Of a stretch of DNA of 64,000 nucleotides, positions 1 through 10,245 are shown in pieces; positions within the stretch are counted from its first letter, which is position 1, and every line of letters starts with the position of its first letter. Position numbers and translations under genes: made by a program. Origin of the DNA: Rhizosaccharibacter radicis (GTDB lineage: Bacteria; Pseudomonadota; Alphaproteobacteria; Acetobacterales; Acetobacteraceae). Where the stretch lies: positions 124,001 through 188,000 of the forward strand of contig JAMZEJ010000004.1 in assembly GCA_024508355.1 (NCBI GenBank), given 5' to 3'. A model generated the notes under the pieces. That model was not told the DNA's origin. It worked only from the letters and a program-made list of their open reading frames with translations, and did no database searches.

Positions 1-316
1 GCTCGTCCATCACCCGGCGCTCGCGCTGACGACGCCGCGCCTGCTCGTAGAAGGCGTTGCGCTGGATGGTGAACATCCAGGCCTTGAGGTTCGTGCCCGG
101 CTCGAAGCTGTGCTGGGACGCCAGCGCGCGCACGACGGTATCCTGCACCAGGTCGTCCGCCGCCGCCTGATCGCGGGTCAGGAAGCGGGCGAAGGCCCTC
201 AGCTCCGGCAGCAACCGGGTAAAGTCCCGACGCAGATCGTGGCTGGGGGGAGCCGGGGCCGCATCCGGGGGGTGGGTGGCATCTCCGGTCACGCCGGCTT
301 GCTCATTCCGGGCCAT
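1..316 (-). CDS. ecfG: EcfG-type ECF sigma factor, 3' part outside window
   Basis: The first 105 codons are present (ATG at 316) and the gene runs off the left edge. After a Pro/Ala-rich N-terminus (about residues 1-26), residues 30-105 form sigma region 2, with the typical stretches DDLVQDTVVRALA (54-66), FEPGTNLKAWMFTI (71-84) and QRNAFYEQARRRQRE (85-99). This pattern is characteristic of alphaproteobacterial EcfG, the sigma factor of the general stress response that NepR holds inactive until phosphorylated PhyR titrates NepR away. The divergent phyR supports the call. No NepR-like ORF lies between the two genes, so nepR must be downstream of ecfG or elsewhere. Region 4 is not visible, so the exact subgroup rests on region 2 and context. 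Confidence 0.88.
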   Translation of the reverse strand, partial: MARNEQAGVTGDATHPPDAAPAPPSHDLRRDFTRLLPELRAFARFLTRDQAAADDLVQDTVVRALASQHSFEPGTNLKAWMFTIQRNAFYEQARRRQRERRVMDE

Positions 317-410
317 TTAGCGGGGGTGTGCACTCTTGCCTGTGACCTCATCTCGGGGATTAGTCTCCCAGCCGCCGGGGTCGCCGTGAAGCCACCCCCG
401 GGGGCCGGGC

Positions 411-435
411 CGAACTCGTCGCGAGGTCGTTCGTT
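411..435 (+). promoter_or_regulatory. Candidate EcfG promoter of phyR (near consensus)
   Basis: CGAAC (411-415), 16 nt, CGTT (432-435): one mismatch in the -35 box. Transcription would start about 65 nt upstream of the phyR ATG. Divergent EcfG promoters between phyR and ecfG are common in alphaproteobacteria. Weak on sequence alone. Confidence 0.35.
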
Positions 436-463
436 CTCCCGTCCGACCCGATCGTCGCCACCA

Positions 464-489
464 AACCCGGGCGCCCGATGCCCGGTTCC
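464..489 (-). promoter_or_regulatory. Candidate EcfG promoter of the ecfG gene (near consensus)
   Basis: Read leftward: GGAAC (489-485), 17 nt, then GGTT (467-464). The alphaproteobacterial EcfG consensus is GGAAC-N16/17-CGTT, so there is one mismatch in the -10 box. It would leave a leader of about 140 nt before the ATG at 316 and would make the sigma gene autoregulated, which is usual in this system. The match alone is weak; position is the main support. Confidence 0.45.
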
Positions 490-508
490 ATACTGAAAGA
501 CACGTCTG

Positions 509-1252
509 ATGGTCAGCACGCGGCGCGACGAACTCCTCCGCGCCCTTCCCTACGCCCGACGGTACGCGCGCGCGCTCACGGGCAGCCAGCCTCAGGGCGA
601 TCTCCTGGTGGCCGAAAGCCTGCGCGAGATGCTGTCGAGCCACGACAGCTCCCTGCCGCCGCGGCACGGGCTCTACAACTGGGTGACCCGTCGCTTCGAC
701 TCGGGGATCTCCACCCTGCCCTCCATGGTCGATGGCCTCAGCTCCAAGCAGCGCCAGCTCCTGCTTCTCACCTCCCTGGAAGAGGTGACCGTGGAGGACG
801 CGGCCCCGATCGTCGGCCTGCCGCTGCCCGAAGCGACGGCACAACTCAACGACGCCCGGGAGCGCCTGCGTGCGGCCTCGGCCACCGACGTGTTGATCAT
901 CGAGGACGAGCCCATCATCGCGATGGACATCGAGGAGCTGGTGGAAGGCTGCGGCCATCGCGTCGTCGGCGTGGCCTCCACGGAAGCCGATGCGGTGCGC
1001 ATCGCCCAGGACACCAAGCCCGGCCTGATCCTGGCTGACATCAATCTCGGCGCTGGCGGCGACGGCACCTCCGCCGTCAGCCGCATCCTCAAACACCATT
1101 ATGCGCCGGTGATCTTCGTGACGGCCTATCCCGAGCGGCTGCTCACCGGCGAAACCGTCGAACCGGCGTTCGTGATCACCAAGCCGTTCGAGCCGCTCAC
1201 CCTGGCGATCGCGACCTACCAGGCGGTCAGCGGCGGCATCGACCTGCAGTAG
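509..1252 (+). CDS. phyR: PhyR general stress response anti-anti-sigma regulator
   Basis: This 247-residue protein has the two-part PhyR layout. Residues 1-122 are a sigma-factor-like domain (DELLRALPYARRYARALTG, then helices to NDARERL) that mimics EcfG. Residues 126-245 are a receiver domain with the acidic pocket EDE (132-134), phospho-acceptor D177 in LADINLG, T205 in FVTAYPE and K225 in ITKPFEP. On phosphorylation the sigma-like domain binds NepR and frees EcfG. Length and residues are standard for the family. It is transcribed away from ecfG, and the glg/tre operon follows 190 bp downstream in the same direction, behind its own EcfG promoter. Start at ATG 509. Confidence 0.95.
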   Translation: MVSTRRDELLRALPYARRYARALTGSQPQGDLLVAESLREMLSSHDSSLPPRHGLYNWVTRRFDSGISTLPSMVDGLSSKQRQLLLLTSLEEVTVEDAAPIVGLPLPEATAQLNDARERLRAASATDVLIIEDEPIIAMDIEELVEGCGHRVVGVASTEADAVRIAQDTKPGLILADINLGAGGDGTSAVSRILKHHYAPVIFVTAYPERLLTGETVEPAFVITKPFEPLTLAIATYQAVSGGIDLQ

Positions 1253-1323
1253 CGCCGACCGGCGGCGGCTCCGGCGGATGCCGGAAACAGCCGCCGGCCA
1301 GGGTGCTTCGGACCGGTGGACCG

Positions 1324-1349
1324 GGAACCGGATCATCCGGGAAGACGTT
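1324..1349 (+). promoter_or_regulatory. Perfect-consensus EcfG promoter of the glgE operon
   Basis: GGAAC (1324-1328), exactly 17 nt, CGTT (1346-1349): a full match to the alphaproteobacterial GSR promoter GGAAC-N16/17-CGTT. The transcript would begin near 1356, leaving about 85 nt before the glgE ATG at 1441. This start site also rules out the in-frame GTG at 1303 as the initiator. The site lies next to phyR/ecfG and upstream of genes for trehalose and glucan metabolism, a typical GSR output. Confidence 0.75.
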
Positions 1350-1440
1350 CGACACGCGCGGTCATGGGCCGCCATCACGGCGCACCGTTCATCCCACTGC
1401 GGGACCGGACCGTCGATCAGGCAACAGCCCAGGGGGGAAG

Positions 1441-4400
1441 ATGGAGTCGATCGTCACGCCGGCCGGCGGGCCAAGCGTCGGGCTGACGGCCGGACCTTTC
1501 CCGAGCCCGCAGCGGATCGCGCTGGTCAGGCGCGACGAAGCGGTTCCGGGCGAAAACGCCGCTTCCTTCACCCACCTGCTGATCCCCGACTTCTTCCGCA
1601 CCGCGGGCGAGGCTGGGGTGGTGTCCGGTCAGGAACGCGACGCGGATCAGGGATCGATCGCGCTGCTGAAGACGGCGCGGGACCGGGGGTTGCCGCCGCT
1701 GGTGGACGTGGTTCTGGACAGGGTCGCTTCCGGAGGTTCCGCCGCATCCCAGCAGGCCGGTCTGTTCCGCACGCCGGCGCCCGGCGAAGCCCTGGACCCC
1801 AGGCGTGGCTTCTCCACCGCGTTCGCCAAGCTCTCGATCGAGGATGACGGCACGGGGGCGGGCGCCTGGTGGGGGCAGCTCCTGGCCCAGCTCGGACGCG
1901 AAGGATTGGCGGGCGCCAGGCTTCTGGGGCTCCATGACATCCCGCCCCACGCGTTGCGAGGCTTCGTCGGCGCGCTGAGGGCCTCGGCCCCCGGGATGCT
2001 GTTGATCGCGGACACCTGCGGGCTCCCGTGGGAACGGTTCGACAGCCTCGCCGGTCTCGGCGTCGACGCCGTGCAGTGCTCGCTGCGCTGGTGGAACTTC
2101 CAAGATACGTGGTTCCCCGACGAGCTGGCGCGGCTGCGGGATATCGCGCCGGTCATCGCGCCGCTGCCGGATCTGCCGTCGGACGGCACCGGGCGCGCGG
2201 TCGGCTATGCCGCGATCGTAGGTCTGGGATGGATCGCGCCGCCAGGAGCCCTGCCCTCGGAGACGCTCGCGCTGGCCGTTGCGAGCTCGGCAAAGCTCGG
2301 CGGATCGTCACGCTCCTTGTCGGCTCCCGGCGCCGCTGTGCTGGTGCAGTTGACGAGCAGCGCTGCCGACCCACGCTGGAGCCACGACGCCACGCTGTCC
2401 TTGCTCAACACCAGCCTGGACCGAGTGGCATCCGTCGATCCGTCCGCGTTTCTGCCGGACGTGGGCGGCGCGTTCTCGTTGTTCGCGCCGCTTCATCTCG
2501 TCGAGGGCGGCGAGATATCGGGGCCGCTCGTACCGGGCGAAACCGTGACGCTTCGTCCTGGCGAGGTACGGTCCTGGAGCGCGACGCTGCTTCGCGACGG
2601 GACGCCGTTGCCACTGGACGCCGCGTCGGCCGAGCGGGCCGCGACCGAATGGACCCGTCTCGCGCTGGAAGCGCCGGAGCCGGCCGTCGATGGCGGTCGT
2701 TTCGCGGTGAAGCGGACGATCGGCGAGGTGGTGGACGTCGAGATCGACATCATCGGCGACGGGCACGACAAGCTGACCGCGGTGCTGCAATGGCAGCCCC
2801 CCGGCGACGTGTCGGGCGAGGAAATGCCCTGGCACGAGACGAGGATGCGGCCGCTCGGAAACGACAGATGGACCGCTCGCTTCCCGCTGTCCGGGCGTGG
2901 GCTGCACCGTTATCGTGTGCAGGCGTGGCGTGACGTGTGGGGCACCTATCGTCACGAGCTGTCCGCGAAGTTCCAGGCCGGGGTGCCGACGAGCCTGGAG
3001 ATCGTCGAGGGAACCAATCTGGTTCGTGCCGCAGCCGAGCGGGGTGGGCCGGCGAGCGGAGAGCTGTCGCTCCTGTTGTCGTCGCTGGACGGTGCCGACG
3101 AGGACGGCAAGCGGTCGCTGCTGTTGTCGGACGACACGTCGAAGCTGATGGAAGCCGCCGATGCGCGACCGTTCAGCGTGTTCAGCGACGAGATCCCCGT
3201 GGATGCCGAGCGCACGGCGGCCGGGTTCGCCAGCTGGTACGAGGTGTTTCCGCGTTCCATGAGCGACGACACCTCGCGCCACGGCACCTTCCGCGATGTC
3301 GAGAAGCACCTGCCCCGCGTGAAGGCGATGGGGTTCGACGTGCTGTACTTCACCCCGATCCATCCGATCGGCAAGACCAACCGCAAGGGCCCGAACAACA
3401 CCCTGACACCCGGGCCGGAAGATGTCGGCAGTCCCTATGCCGTGGGCACTGCGGACGGCGGCCACGACGCGCTGCATCCCGCGCTCGGGACGCTGGAGGA
3501 CTTCCTGCACCTGCGGCAGGCGGCGGCAGAGCATGGACTCGAACTCGCGCTCGACTTCGCCATCCAGTGCTCGCCGGATCATCCGTGGTTGCGGGACCAC
3601 AAGGACTGGTTCGATTGGCGTCCCGATGGCAGCATCCGCTACGCCGAGAACCCGCCGAAGAAATACCAGGACATCGTCAACGTCGACTTCTATGCCACGG
3701 GCGCCATCCCCGGCCTGTGGGTCGAACTCGCGAACGTCGTGCTCTTCTGGTGCCGCAACGGGATCCGCTTGTTCCGGGTGGACAATCCCCATACGAAACC
3801 GTTGCCCTTCTGGCAGTGGATGATCGCCGAGGTCCGTGCGCGATACCCGGACGCCGTCTTTCTGGCGGAAGCGTTCACGCGGCCGAAGGTGATGAACCGC
3901 CTCGCGAAGGTCGGCTTCGGGCAGAGCTACACCTACTTCACCTGGCGCAACACGAAGGCGGAGCTGACCGAATACCTGACGCAGCTGACGCAGGAGCCGC
4001 CGAAGGACTTCTTCCGCCCGCATTTCTTCGTCAACACGCCGGACATCAACCCGTCCTTCCTGCAGAACACCACGCGCGGCGCGTTCCTCATCCGCGCCGC
4101 GGCCGCGGCGACGCTCAGCGGATTGTGGGGCGTCTATAGCGGTTTCGAGCTGTGCGAAGGCACGCCGCTCGCGCCCGGCAAGGAGGAATATCTCGACAGC
4201 GAGAAGTTCCAGCTCAAGGCCTGGGATTGGGACCGGCCGGGCAACATCGTCCCGGAGGTCTCGCGTCTCAACAAGGTGCGCCGGGAGAACCCGGCGTTGC
4301 ACACGCATCGGGGCATCTCGTTCCTGCCTGCGGCCAACGATGCCGTTCTGTTCTTCGAGAAGGCGACGCGCGATCGGAGCAACGTGGTGATCGTCGCGAT

Positions 4401-4596
4401 CAGCATGGACCCGCGAAACGCGCAGCAGGCCGCCATCGAATTGCCGTTGTATCGCTGGAGCCTCCCGGATAGCGGGACGCTGGAAGTCGAGGATCTGATG
4501 TCGGGTGACCGCTTCCGCCTGTCGGGCAAGTACCAGTCGATCCAGCTTACGCCCGAACGGCCGTTCCTGATCTGGCGGGCCACCCCGGCCGCCTGA
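1441..4596 (+). CDS. glgE: Alpha-1,4-glucan:maltose-1-phosphate maltosyltransferase with extra N-terminal domain
   Basis: GlgE transfers maltose from maltose-1-phosphate to the non-reducing end of alpha-1,4-glucans (GH13 subfamily 3, cytosolic). The ATG at 1441 follows a GGGGGGAAG ribosome-binding site; the protein is 1051 residues. From about residue 413 (AVDGGRFAVKR) it matches classic GlgE: an N-terminal beta domain, then the barrel with nucleophile D781 in FRVDNPHTKP and acid/base E810 in FLAEAFTRPK. The first ~410 residues are additional to the roughly 670-residue classic enzyme and resemble a degenerate GH13 barrel: VDVVLDRV (88-95) in place of the usual DVVxNH, LLGLHDIP (161-168) at the nucleophile strand and LLIADTCG (187-194) at the acid/base strand. 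These lack a normal catalytic set, so the domain is probably non-catalytic. First gene of the operon glgE-treS-glgB-malQ. Confidence 0.95.
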   Translation: MESIVTPAGGPSVGLTAGPFPSPQRIALVRRDEAVPGENAASFTHLLIPDFFRTAGEAGVVSGQERDADQGSIALLKTARDRGLPPLVDVVLDRVASGGSAASQQAGLFRTPAPGEALDPRRGFSTAFAKLSIEDDGTGAGAWWGQLLAQLGREGLAGARLLGLHDIPPHALRGFVGALRASAPGMLLIADTCGLPWERFDSLAGLGVDAVQCSLRWWNFQDTWFPDELARLRDIAPVIAPLPDLPSDGTGRAVGYAAIVGLGWIAPPGALPSETLALAVASSAKLGGSSRSLSAPGAAVLVQLTSSAADPRWSHDATLSLLNTSLDRVASVDPSAFLPDVGGAFSLFAPLHLVEGGEISGPLVPGETVTLRPGEVRSWSATLLRDGTPLPLDAASAERAATEWTRLALEAPEPAVDGGRFAVKRTIGEVVDVEIDIIGDGHDKLTAVLQWQPPGDVSGEEMPWHETRMRPLGNDRWTARFPLSGRGLHRYRVQAWRDVWGTYRHELSAKFQAGVPTSLEIVEGTNLVRAAAERGGPASGELSLLLSSLDGADEDGKRSLLLSDDTSKLMEAADARPFSVFSDEIPVDAERTAAGFASWYEVFPRSMSDDTSRHGTFRDVEKHLPRVKAMGFDVLYFTPIHPIGKTNRKGPNNTLTPGPEDVGSPYAVGTADGGHDALHPALGTLEDFLHLRQAAAEHGLELALDFAIQCSPDHPWLRDHKDWFDWRPDGSIRYAENPPKKYQDIVNVDFYATGAIPGLWVELANVVLFWCRNGIRLFRVDNPHTKPLPFWQWMIAEVRARYPDAVFLAEAFTRPKVMNRLAKVGFGQSYTYFTWRNTKAELTEYLTQLTQEPPKDFFRPHFFVNTPDINPSFLQNTTRGAFLIRAAAAATLSGLWGVYSGFELCEGTPLAPGKEEYLDSEKFQLKAWDWDRPGNIVPEVSRLNKVRRENPALHTHRGISFLPAANDAVLFFEKATRDRSNVVIVAISMDPRNAQQAAIELPLYRWSLPDSGTLEVEDLMSGDRFRLSGKYQSIQLTPERPFLIWRATPAA

Positions 4597-4648
4597 CCTC
4601 GTTTCGCTTCCGCCAATCCAGCCACCCACAGGATAGTCCTCGATCATC

Positions 4649-7600
4649 ATGGACACCGCCCCGCAGATCAGCATCCCCACCCCGCCGCCGATCGAGGACC
4701 CACTGTGGTACAAGGACGCGGTCATCTATCAGCTGCACCTGAAATCGTTCTTCGACGCCAACAATGACGGCGTGGGCGATTTCGAGGGGCTGCTGCAGAA
4801 GCTCGACTACATCGTCGAACTCGGCGTCACGGCGATCTGGATGTTGCCGTTCTATCCCAGCCCACGGCGCGACGACGGTTACGACATCTCCGACTACCGG
4901 GGCGTGCATCCGGACTATGGCACGCTCAACGATCTGCGCCGCTTCGTGGTGGCCGCGCATGAGCGGGGACTGCGGGTCATCACCGAGCTGGTGATCAACC
5001 ATACTTCGGATCAGCACAGCTGGTTCCAGCGCGCCCGCAAGGCGCCGCCGGGATCTCCCGAACGCGACTTCTATGTCTGGTCGGATACCGACACGAAGTA
5101 TGCCGGCACACGCATCATCTTCTGCGACACCGAGAAGTCGAACTGGACCTGGGACGAGGAAGCGAAGGCCTATTACTGGCACCGCTTCTACAGCCATCAG
5201 CCGGACCTGAACTTCGACAATCCGGCGGTCATGGAGGAAGTGCTCTCCGCCATGCGCTTCTGGCTGGACATGGGAATCGACGGGCTGCGGCTCGACGCGA
5301 TCCCCTACCTGATCGAGCGCGACGGCACCAGCAACGAGAACCTCGACGAGACGCATCAGGTCATCAAGCGGATACGTGCGGAGCTTGACGTCCACGCGCC
5401 GGGGCGGATGCTGCTGGCCGAGGCGAACATGTGGCCCGAGGACGCCCAGGCGTATTTCGGCGACGGCGACGAATGTCACATGTCCTTCCACTTCCCGCTG
5501 ATGCCGCGGATGTACATGGCGATCGCTCGGGAGGACCGCTTCCCGATCACCGACATCATGCGCCAGACCCCGGAGATCCCGGCGAACTGCCAGTGGGCGG
5601 TGTTCCTGCGCAACCACGACGAGCTCACGCTGGAGATGGTGACGTCGTCGGAACGCGATTATCTCTGGGAGACCTACGCGTCGGACAAGCGCGCCCGGAT
5701 CAATCTCGGCATCCGGCGGCGGCTGGCGCCGCTGATGCAGCGCGACCGCCGCCGTGTCGAGCTGATGAACGGTCTGCTGCTGTCCATGCCCGGCACGCCG
5801 GTGATCTACTATGGCGACGAGATCGGGATGGGGGACAACATCCATCTCGGCGACCGCGACGGCGTGCGGACGCCGATGCAGTGGTCCGTGGACCGCAACG
5901 GCGGCTTCTCCCGTGCCGATCCCGCCAGCATGGTGCTGCCGCCGATCATGGATCCCATCTACGGGTTCCAGGCCGTCAATGTCGAAGCCCAGGCGAGCGA
6001 TCCGCATTCGCTGCTGAACTGGACCCGCCGGATGCTGGCGGTCCGCAAGCGTCATCAGGCATTCGGCCGCGGCGTCCTGCGCTTCCTGTATCCGGGAAAT
6101 CGCAAGGTCCTGGCGTATCTGCGCGACCACACCAACGAGGCGGGCGAGCGCGAAACGATCCTCTGCGTCTATAACCTGTCGCGCGCCGCCCAGGCGACGG
6201 AACTCGAGCTCCACGAGTTTGAGGGCTACGTACCCGTGGATGCCGTGGGTGGTTCGATCTTCCCACCGATCGGCCAGCTCACCTATCTGCTCACCCTCCC
6301 CCCATACGGGTTCTACTGGTTCGTGCTGGCGGCGGAGCAATCCCTGCCCGCCTGGCACACGCCGTCGCCGGAGCCGCTGCCGGATCTGCGGACGATCGTG
6401 GTGCGCGACAATCTCGGCGAACTCGGCCAGGGCCGCCCGCGGCTGGTGCTGGAAGCGGAAGCGCTGCCGAACTACCTGCCGAAACGCCGCTGGTTCTCCG
6501 CCAAGAACGAGCGCCTCCAGGGTGTGACGCTGGCCTACGCGGTGCCGCTGACGCCCGACCGCGACAACCTCGTCGTGCTGGCCGAGGTGGAGGCCACGCT
6601 GCCGGACCGGACGGAGCGCTACTGCCTGCCCATCGCCGCGGTGGCCGAAGGGAACGCGATCCCGCTCGCCCAGCAGCTGGCGCTCAGCCGCGTGCGGCGC
6701 GGGCCGCTCGTCGGCTATCTCACCGACGCCTTCGCGAGCGACCGCTTCATCGAAAATGTGCTGCCGCTGATCCGCGACGGCGCGGAGATGGCGCTGCCCG
6801 ATGGCGGACGGCTCGTGTTCCGCCCGACCAGCCGCTTTCCAGCATTGGACGGCATCGACCTGTCCAATATCCGCCGCCTTTCGGCCGAGCAGAGCAACAG
6901 CTCGCTCATCGTGGACGATACGCTGGTGCTGAAGATCGTCCGCAAGGTTTTGTCGGGCATCCATCCGGAGGCCGAGATCTCGCGGCACCTGACCGAGGCC
7001 GGCTACGCGAACAGCCCGCCGATGTTCGGCGAGGTGACCCGCATCGACGCCGACGGCAAGCCAAACACATTGATCGTGGTGCAGGGCTTCGTCCGCAACC
7101 AGGGCGATGGCTGGAGCTGGACCCTCGACTACCTGTCGCGTGCGGCACAGGATCTCGAAACCGTTCAGGTCACCGACGGGCAGGACGCCGTCCGGGAGGC
7201 GTATCGGAACTATTCCTCCTTCGCCTCGGCGCTCGGCCGGCGCCTGGCTCAGCTGCACGAGGTGTTCTCGGCGCCGAGCGACGATCCGGCATTCTCCCCG
7301 GCCACGGTGAACGAGGCGGACCTCGCCGTCTGGGCGGACGGCGTGGTGGAGCAGATCGAGGGCGCGGTTTCCGCGGTCGAACGCCTCGACCCGGCGGTGT
7401 TGTCGGAAACCACCCGCGCACAAATCGATATCCTGCTGCAGCAGCGCGAGGCCCTGCATGCGGCGGCGAGGCGGCTGGCGTCGGAAGCGGGCGGCGCGCT
7501 CAGCACCCGGGTGCACGGAGACTTCCATCTCGGCCAGGTGCTGGTGGTGGCCGGCGACGCCTACCTCATCGATTTCGAGGGCGAGCCCGCGAAGACGATG

Positions 7601-8020
7601 GAACAGCGCCGCGCCCATTCGTCGCCCATCCGCGACGTCGCCGGCATGCTGCGCTCGTTCGATTATGCGGGCGCCACCGCCGCCTCGCGTCTGCATAGCG
7701 GCACCGATCGGTCCAATGAGCGGCGCGAGCAGCTGCTGGCGCAGTTCCGCCGGGACGCCGACGCTGACTTCCTCGCCGCCTACCGCGAGGTGCTCCATGC
7801 GAGCGCCCACCCCTGGGTGCGGCCGGAAAGCGAGCAGGCGCTGCTGGATCTGTTTCTGCTCGAGAAGGCGTCTTACGAGGTTCGCTACGAGGCCAGCAAC
7901 CGGCCGGATTGGATCGGCATCCCCCTCGGGGGACTGGTGCGGATCGCGACCCGGCTGCTCGGCCTGCCGTCGCCCGAGGAACCGGGTGCCGTCGAAACAT
8001 CCCCTGGCAGCGACGGCTGA
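4649..8020 (+). CDS. treS: Trehalose synthase fused to maltokinase
   Basis: A 1123-residue fusion. Residues about 15-570 are TreS (GH13), which interconverts trehalose and maltose: region [10 protein letters not shown], nucleophile D216 in [10 protein letters not shown], acid/base E258 in [11 protein letters not shown] and transition-state D324 in FLRNHDE. Residues about 600-1110 are the maltokinase (Mak/Pep2) domain, which phosphorylates maltose with ATP to maltose-1-phosphate: [10 protein letters not shown] near its start, the kinase-like [11 protein letters not shown] with catalytic D958, and LIDFEGEP with metal-binding D975. Fusing the two steps feeds GlgE directly. The gene starts 52 bp after glgE and ends 14 bp before glgB. 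Such TreS-Mak fusions are known in proteobacteria. Confidence 0.96.
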   Translation: MDTAPQISIPTPPPIEDPLWYKDAVIYQLHLKSFFDANNDGVGDFEGLLQKLDYIVELGVTAIWMLPFYPSPRRDDGYDISDYRGVHPDYGTLNDLRRFVVAAHERGLRVITELVINHTSDQHSWFQRARKAPPGSPERDFYVWSDTDTKYAGTRIIFCDTEKSNWTWDEEAKAYYWHRFYSHQPDLNFDNPAVMEEVLSAMRFWLDMGIDGLRLDAIPYLIERDGTSNENLDETHQVIKRIRAELDVHAPGRMLLAEANMWPEDAQAYFGDGDECHMSFHFPLMPRMYMAIAREDRFPITDIMRQTPEIPANCQWAVFLRNHDELTLEMVTSSERDYLWETYASDKRARINLGIRRRLAPLMQRDRRRVELMNGLLLSMPGTPVIYYGDEIGMGDNIHLGDRDGVRTPMQWSVDRNGGFSRADPASMVLPPIMDPIYGFQAVNVEAQASDPHSLLNWTRRMLAVRKRHQAFGRGVLRFLYPGNRKVLAYLRDHTNEAGERETILCVYNLSRAAQATELELHEFEGYVPVDAVGGSIFPPIGQLTYLLTLPPYGFYWFVLAAEQSLPAWHTPSPEPLPDLRTIVVRDNLGELGQGRPRLVLEAEALPNYLPKRRWFSAKNERLQGVTLAYAVPLTPDRDNLVVLAEVEATLPDRTERYCLPIAAVAEGNAIPLAQQLALSRVRRGPLVGYLTDAFASDRFIENVLPLIRDGAEMALPDGGRLVFRPTSRFPALDGIDLSNIRRLSAEQSNSSLIVDDTLVLKIVRKVLSGIHPEAEISRHLTEAGYANSPPMFGEVTRIDADGKPNTLIVVQGFVRNQGDGWSWTLDYLSRAAQDLETVQVTDGQDAVREAYRNYSSFASALGRRLAQLHEVFSAPSDDPAFSPATVNEADLAVWADGVVEQIEGAVSAVERLDPAVLSETTRAQIDILLQQREALHAAARRLASEAGGALSTRVHGDFHLGQVLVVAGDAYLIDFEGEPAKTMEQRRAHSSPIRDVAGMLRSFDYAGATAASRLHSGTDRSNERREQLLAQFRRDADADFLAAYREVLHASAHPWVRPESEQALLDLFLLEKASYEVRYEASNRPDWIGIPLGGLVRIATRLLGLPSPEEPGAVETSPGSDG

Positions 8021-8034
8021 GGAGTACGGCCTCC

Positions 8035-10233
8035 ATGAGCGAGCATCTCCCGCATCCCGCGGCCGTCGACTCCTTCGTGGCGGCCCGCCACGGCGACCCC
8101 TTCTCGCTGCTCGGCCCGCATCACGGGCAAGGCGGGCTCGTGATCCGCACCTTCCAACCTGACGCGACCGCCGTGGAGGTGGTGGATGCCGTCAGCGGGC
8201 TGTCTCGCGGCAGCCTGTCGCGCATGCATTCCGACGGGTTGTGGTCGGGCGCCGTGGAGGCGGGCGGCGCGTACCGCTTCCGCATCGTCGGCCATGACGG
8301 TGTCGGCGGCGAGCGCCGCTACGAGATCGAGGACCCGTACAGCTTCCCGCTGCTTCTGGGCGAGCTCGACATCTACCTGTTGCAGGAGGGCCGGCACCAG
8401 GATCTGGCGAGCGTGCTCGGTGCGCATGCGATGCAGATCGATGGCGTTTCCGGCACCCGCTTCGCGGTGTGGGCGCCCAACGCGCGCCGCGTTTCGGTGG
8501 TGGGAAGCTTCAACAACTGGGACGGCCGCCGCCATCCCATGCGCCTCCGGGCACCGTCCGGCATCTGGGAGCTGTTCGTGCCGCGCGTCGGATCGGGCGA
8601 TCTCTACAAGTATGAGCTGGTCGGCCCGGACGGGAACGTGCTGCCCTGGCGGGCGGACCCCGTGGCGTGGGCGACACAGAACCCGCCCGAGACCGCGTCC
8701 ATGGTGGCGGACCCGGCGCCGTTCCATTGGACGGACGAGAGCTGGATGCAAGATCGCGCGGCCCGGCAGGCCACGGACGCGCCGATCTCGATCTACGAGA
8801 TGCACGCGATGTCCTGGCTGCCGCACGGGGATGGACCGGCACCGACGTGGGACACGCTCGGCGACCGGCTGATTCCCTACGTGTCGGCACTTGGCTTCAC
8901 CCATATCGAGCTGATGCCGATCATGGAGCATCCGTTCGGTGGCTCCTGGGGCTATCAGGTGCTGGGGCAGTTCGCGCCGACCGCCCGCCTGGGCAGCCCG
9001 GCCCAGTTCGCGCGGTTCGTGGATCGCTGCCATGCCGCGGGGCTCGGCGTGATTCTCGATTGGGTGCCGGCGCATTTTCCCACCGACAGCCATGGCCTGG
9101 CCCGTTTCGATGGCACGCCGCTCTACGAGCACGGCAACCCTTTCGAGGGCTACCACCACGACTGGAACACCTACATCTACAACCTGGGCCGCACCGAGGT
9201 GCGCGGCTTCATGATCGGCAGCGCACTGTTCTGGTTGAAGCATTTCCACGTGGACGGCCTGCGCGTGGACGCGGTCGCGTCCATGCTCTACCGCGACTAC
9301 AGCCGGAAGCACGGGGAGTGGGTGCCCAACATCCATGGCGGCCGCGAGAACCTGGAAAGCATCGCGTTCCTGCAGGATCTCAGCCGGGTGGTGAAGGAAA
9401 CGCTTCCGGGCACCATCCTGGTGGCCGAGGAATCAACCTCGTTCCCGGGCGTGTCACGCAGTGCGGACGAGGGAGGTCTCGGCTTCCACTTCAAGTGGAA
9501 CATGGGGTGGATGCACGACACCCTGCACTACATCGAGGAACAGCCGGTGCATCGTCGATGGCATCACGGCGAGATCGCCTTTGGCCTCGTCTATGCCTTC
9601 TCCGAACGCTTCGTGCTGCCGATCTCGCATGACGAGGTGGTGTACGGCAAAGGCTCGATGATCGAGAAGATGCCCGGCGACGACTGGCAGCGCTTCGCCA
9701 ACCTGCGGGCCTATTACGGCTTCATGTGGACCCACCCCGGCAAGAAGCTGCTGTTCATGGGCAGCGAGTTCGCGCAGTGGCGGGAGTGGAACCACGATAC
9801 CGGGCTCGATTGGTGGCTGCTGGACCAGCCCCAGCATCGCGGCGTGCAGGTGCTGCTGCGCGATCTCAACGCGCTCTACCGCGAACACCCCGCGCTGCAC
9901 GTGAAGGACACCGAGCATGACGGCTTCCGGTGGGTCGTGCTGCACGACAGCGAACACAGCGTCTATGCCTGGCTCCGCTTCGGCCATTGGGGGCAGAAGC
10001 CGGTCCTGGTGGTGTGCAACTTCACGCCGGTTGTCAGGCACGAGTACCGGGTCGGCGTTTCCGAGGGCGGTTGGTGGCGCGAGCTGTTGAACACCGACGC
10101 TGGCGAGTATGGCGGTTCCAACGTCGGCAACAATGGAGGTGTGCAGGCGTCGGACGAGCCGTCGCACGATCAGCCCGCCTCCCTCTCCCTGACGCTGCCG
10201 CCGCTTTCCACCATCGTGCTGACCCCAGCCTGA
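8035..10233 (+). CDS. glgB: 1,4-alpha-glucan branching enzyme
   Basis: GlgB introduces alpha-1,6 branches into the glucan made by GlgE. The ATG at 8035, after a GGAG motif, gives 732 residues, close to the 728 of E. coli GlgB; an upstream in-frame extension inside treS is disfavoured. An N-terminal carbohydrate-binding module (about 15-110) is followed by a second one (about 125-220, [20 protein letters not shown]). The GH13 barrel carries nucleophile D412 ([10 protein letters not shown]), acid/base E465 (LVAEEST) and D533 (ISHDEVV). The C-terminal beta domain ends [12 protein letters not shown]. Third gene of the operon. Confidence 0.97.
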   Translation: MSEHLPHPAAVDSFVAARHGDPFSLLGPHHGQGGLVIRTFQPDATAVEVVDAVSGLSRGSLSRMHSDGLWSGAVEAGGAYRFRIVGHDGVGGERRYEIEDPYSFPLLLGELDIYLLQEGRHQDLASVLGAHAMQIDGVSGTRFAVWAPNARRVSVVGSFNNWDGRRHPMRLRAPSGIWELFVPRVGSGDLYKYELVGPDGNVLPWRADPVAWATQNPPETASMVADPAPFHWTDESWMQDRAARQATDAPISIYEMHAMSWLPHGDGPAPTWDTLGDRLIPYVSALGFTHIELMPIMEHPFGGSWGYQVLGQFAPTARLGSPAQFARFVDRCHAAGLGVILDWVPAHFPTDSHGLARFDGTPLYEHGNPFEGYHHDWNTYIYNLGRTEVRGFMIGSALFWLKHFHVDGLRVDAVASMLYRDYSRKHGEWVPNIHGGRENLESIAFLQDLSRVVKETLPGTILVAEESTSFPGVSRSADEGGLGFHFKWNMGWMHDTLHYIEEQPVHRRWHHGEIAFGLVYAFSERFVLPISHDEVVYGKGSMIEKMPGDDWQRFANLRAYYGFMWTHPGKKLLFMGSEFAQWREWNHDTGLDWWLLDQPQHRGVQVLLRDLNALYREHPALHVKDTEHDGFRWVVLHDSEHSVYAWLRFGHWGQKPVLVVCNFTPVVRHEYRVGVSEGGWWRELLNTDAGEYGGSNVGNNGGVQASDEPSHDQPASLSLTLPPLSTIVLTPA

Positions 10234-10245
10234 AGCCGGACGTCC

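Noticed and set aside
1303-1440. GTG 1303 as start of glgE
   Set aside because: The EcfG promoter at 1324-1349 and a strong ribosome-binding site before ATG 1441 place the start downstream.
7909-8034. Extended GlgB start inside treS
   Set aside because: ATG 8035 has a ribosome-binding site and gives the family length; the extension is the shadow of treS.
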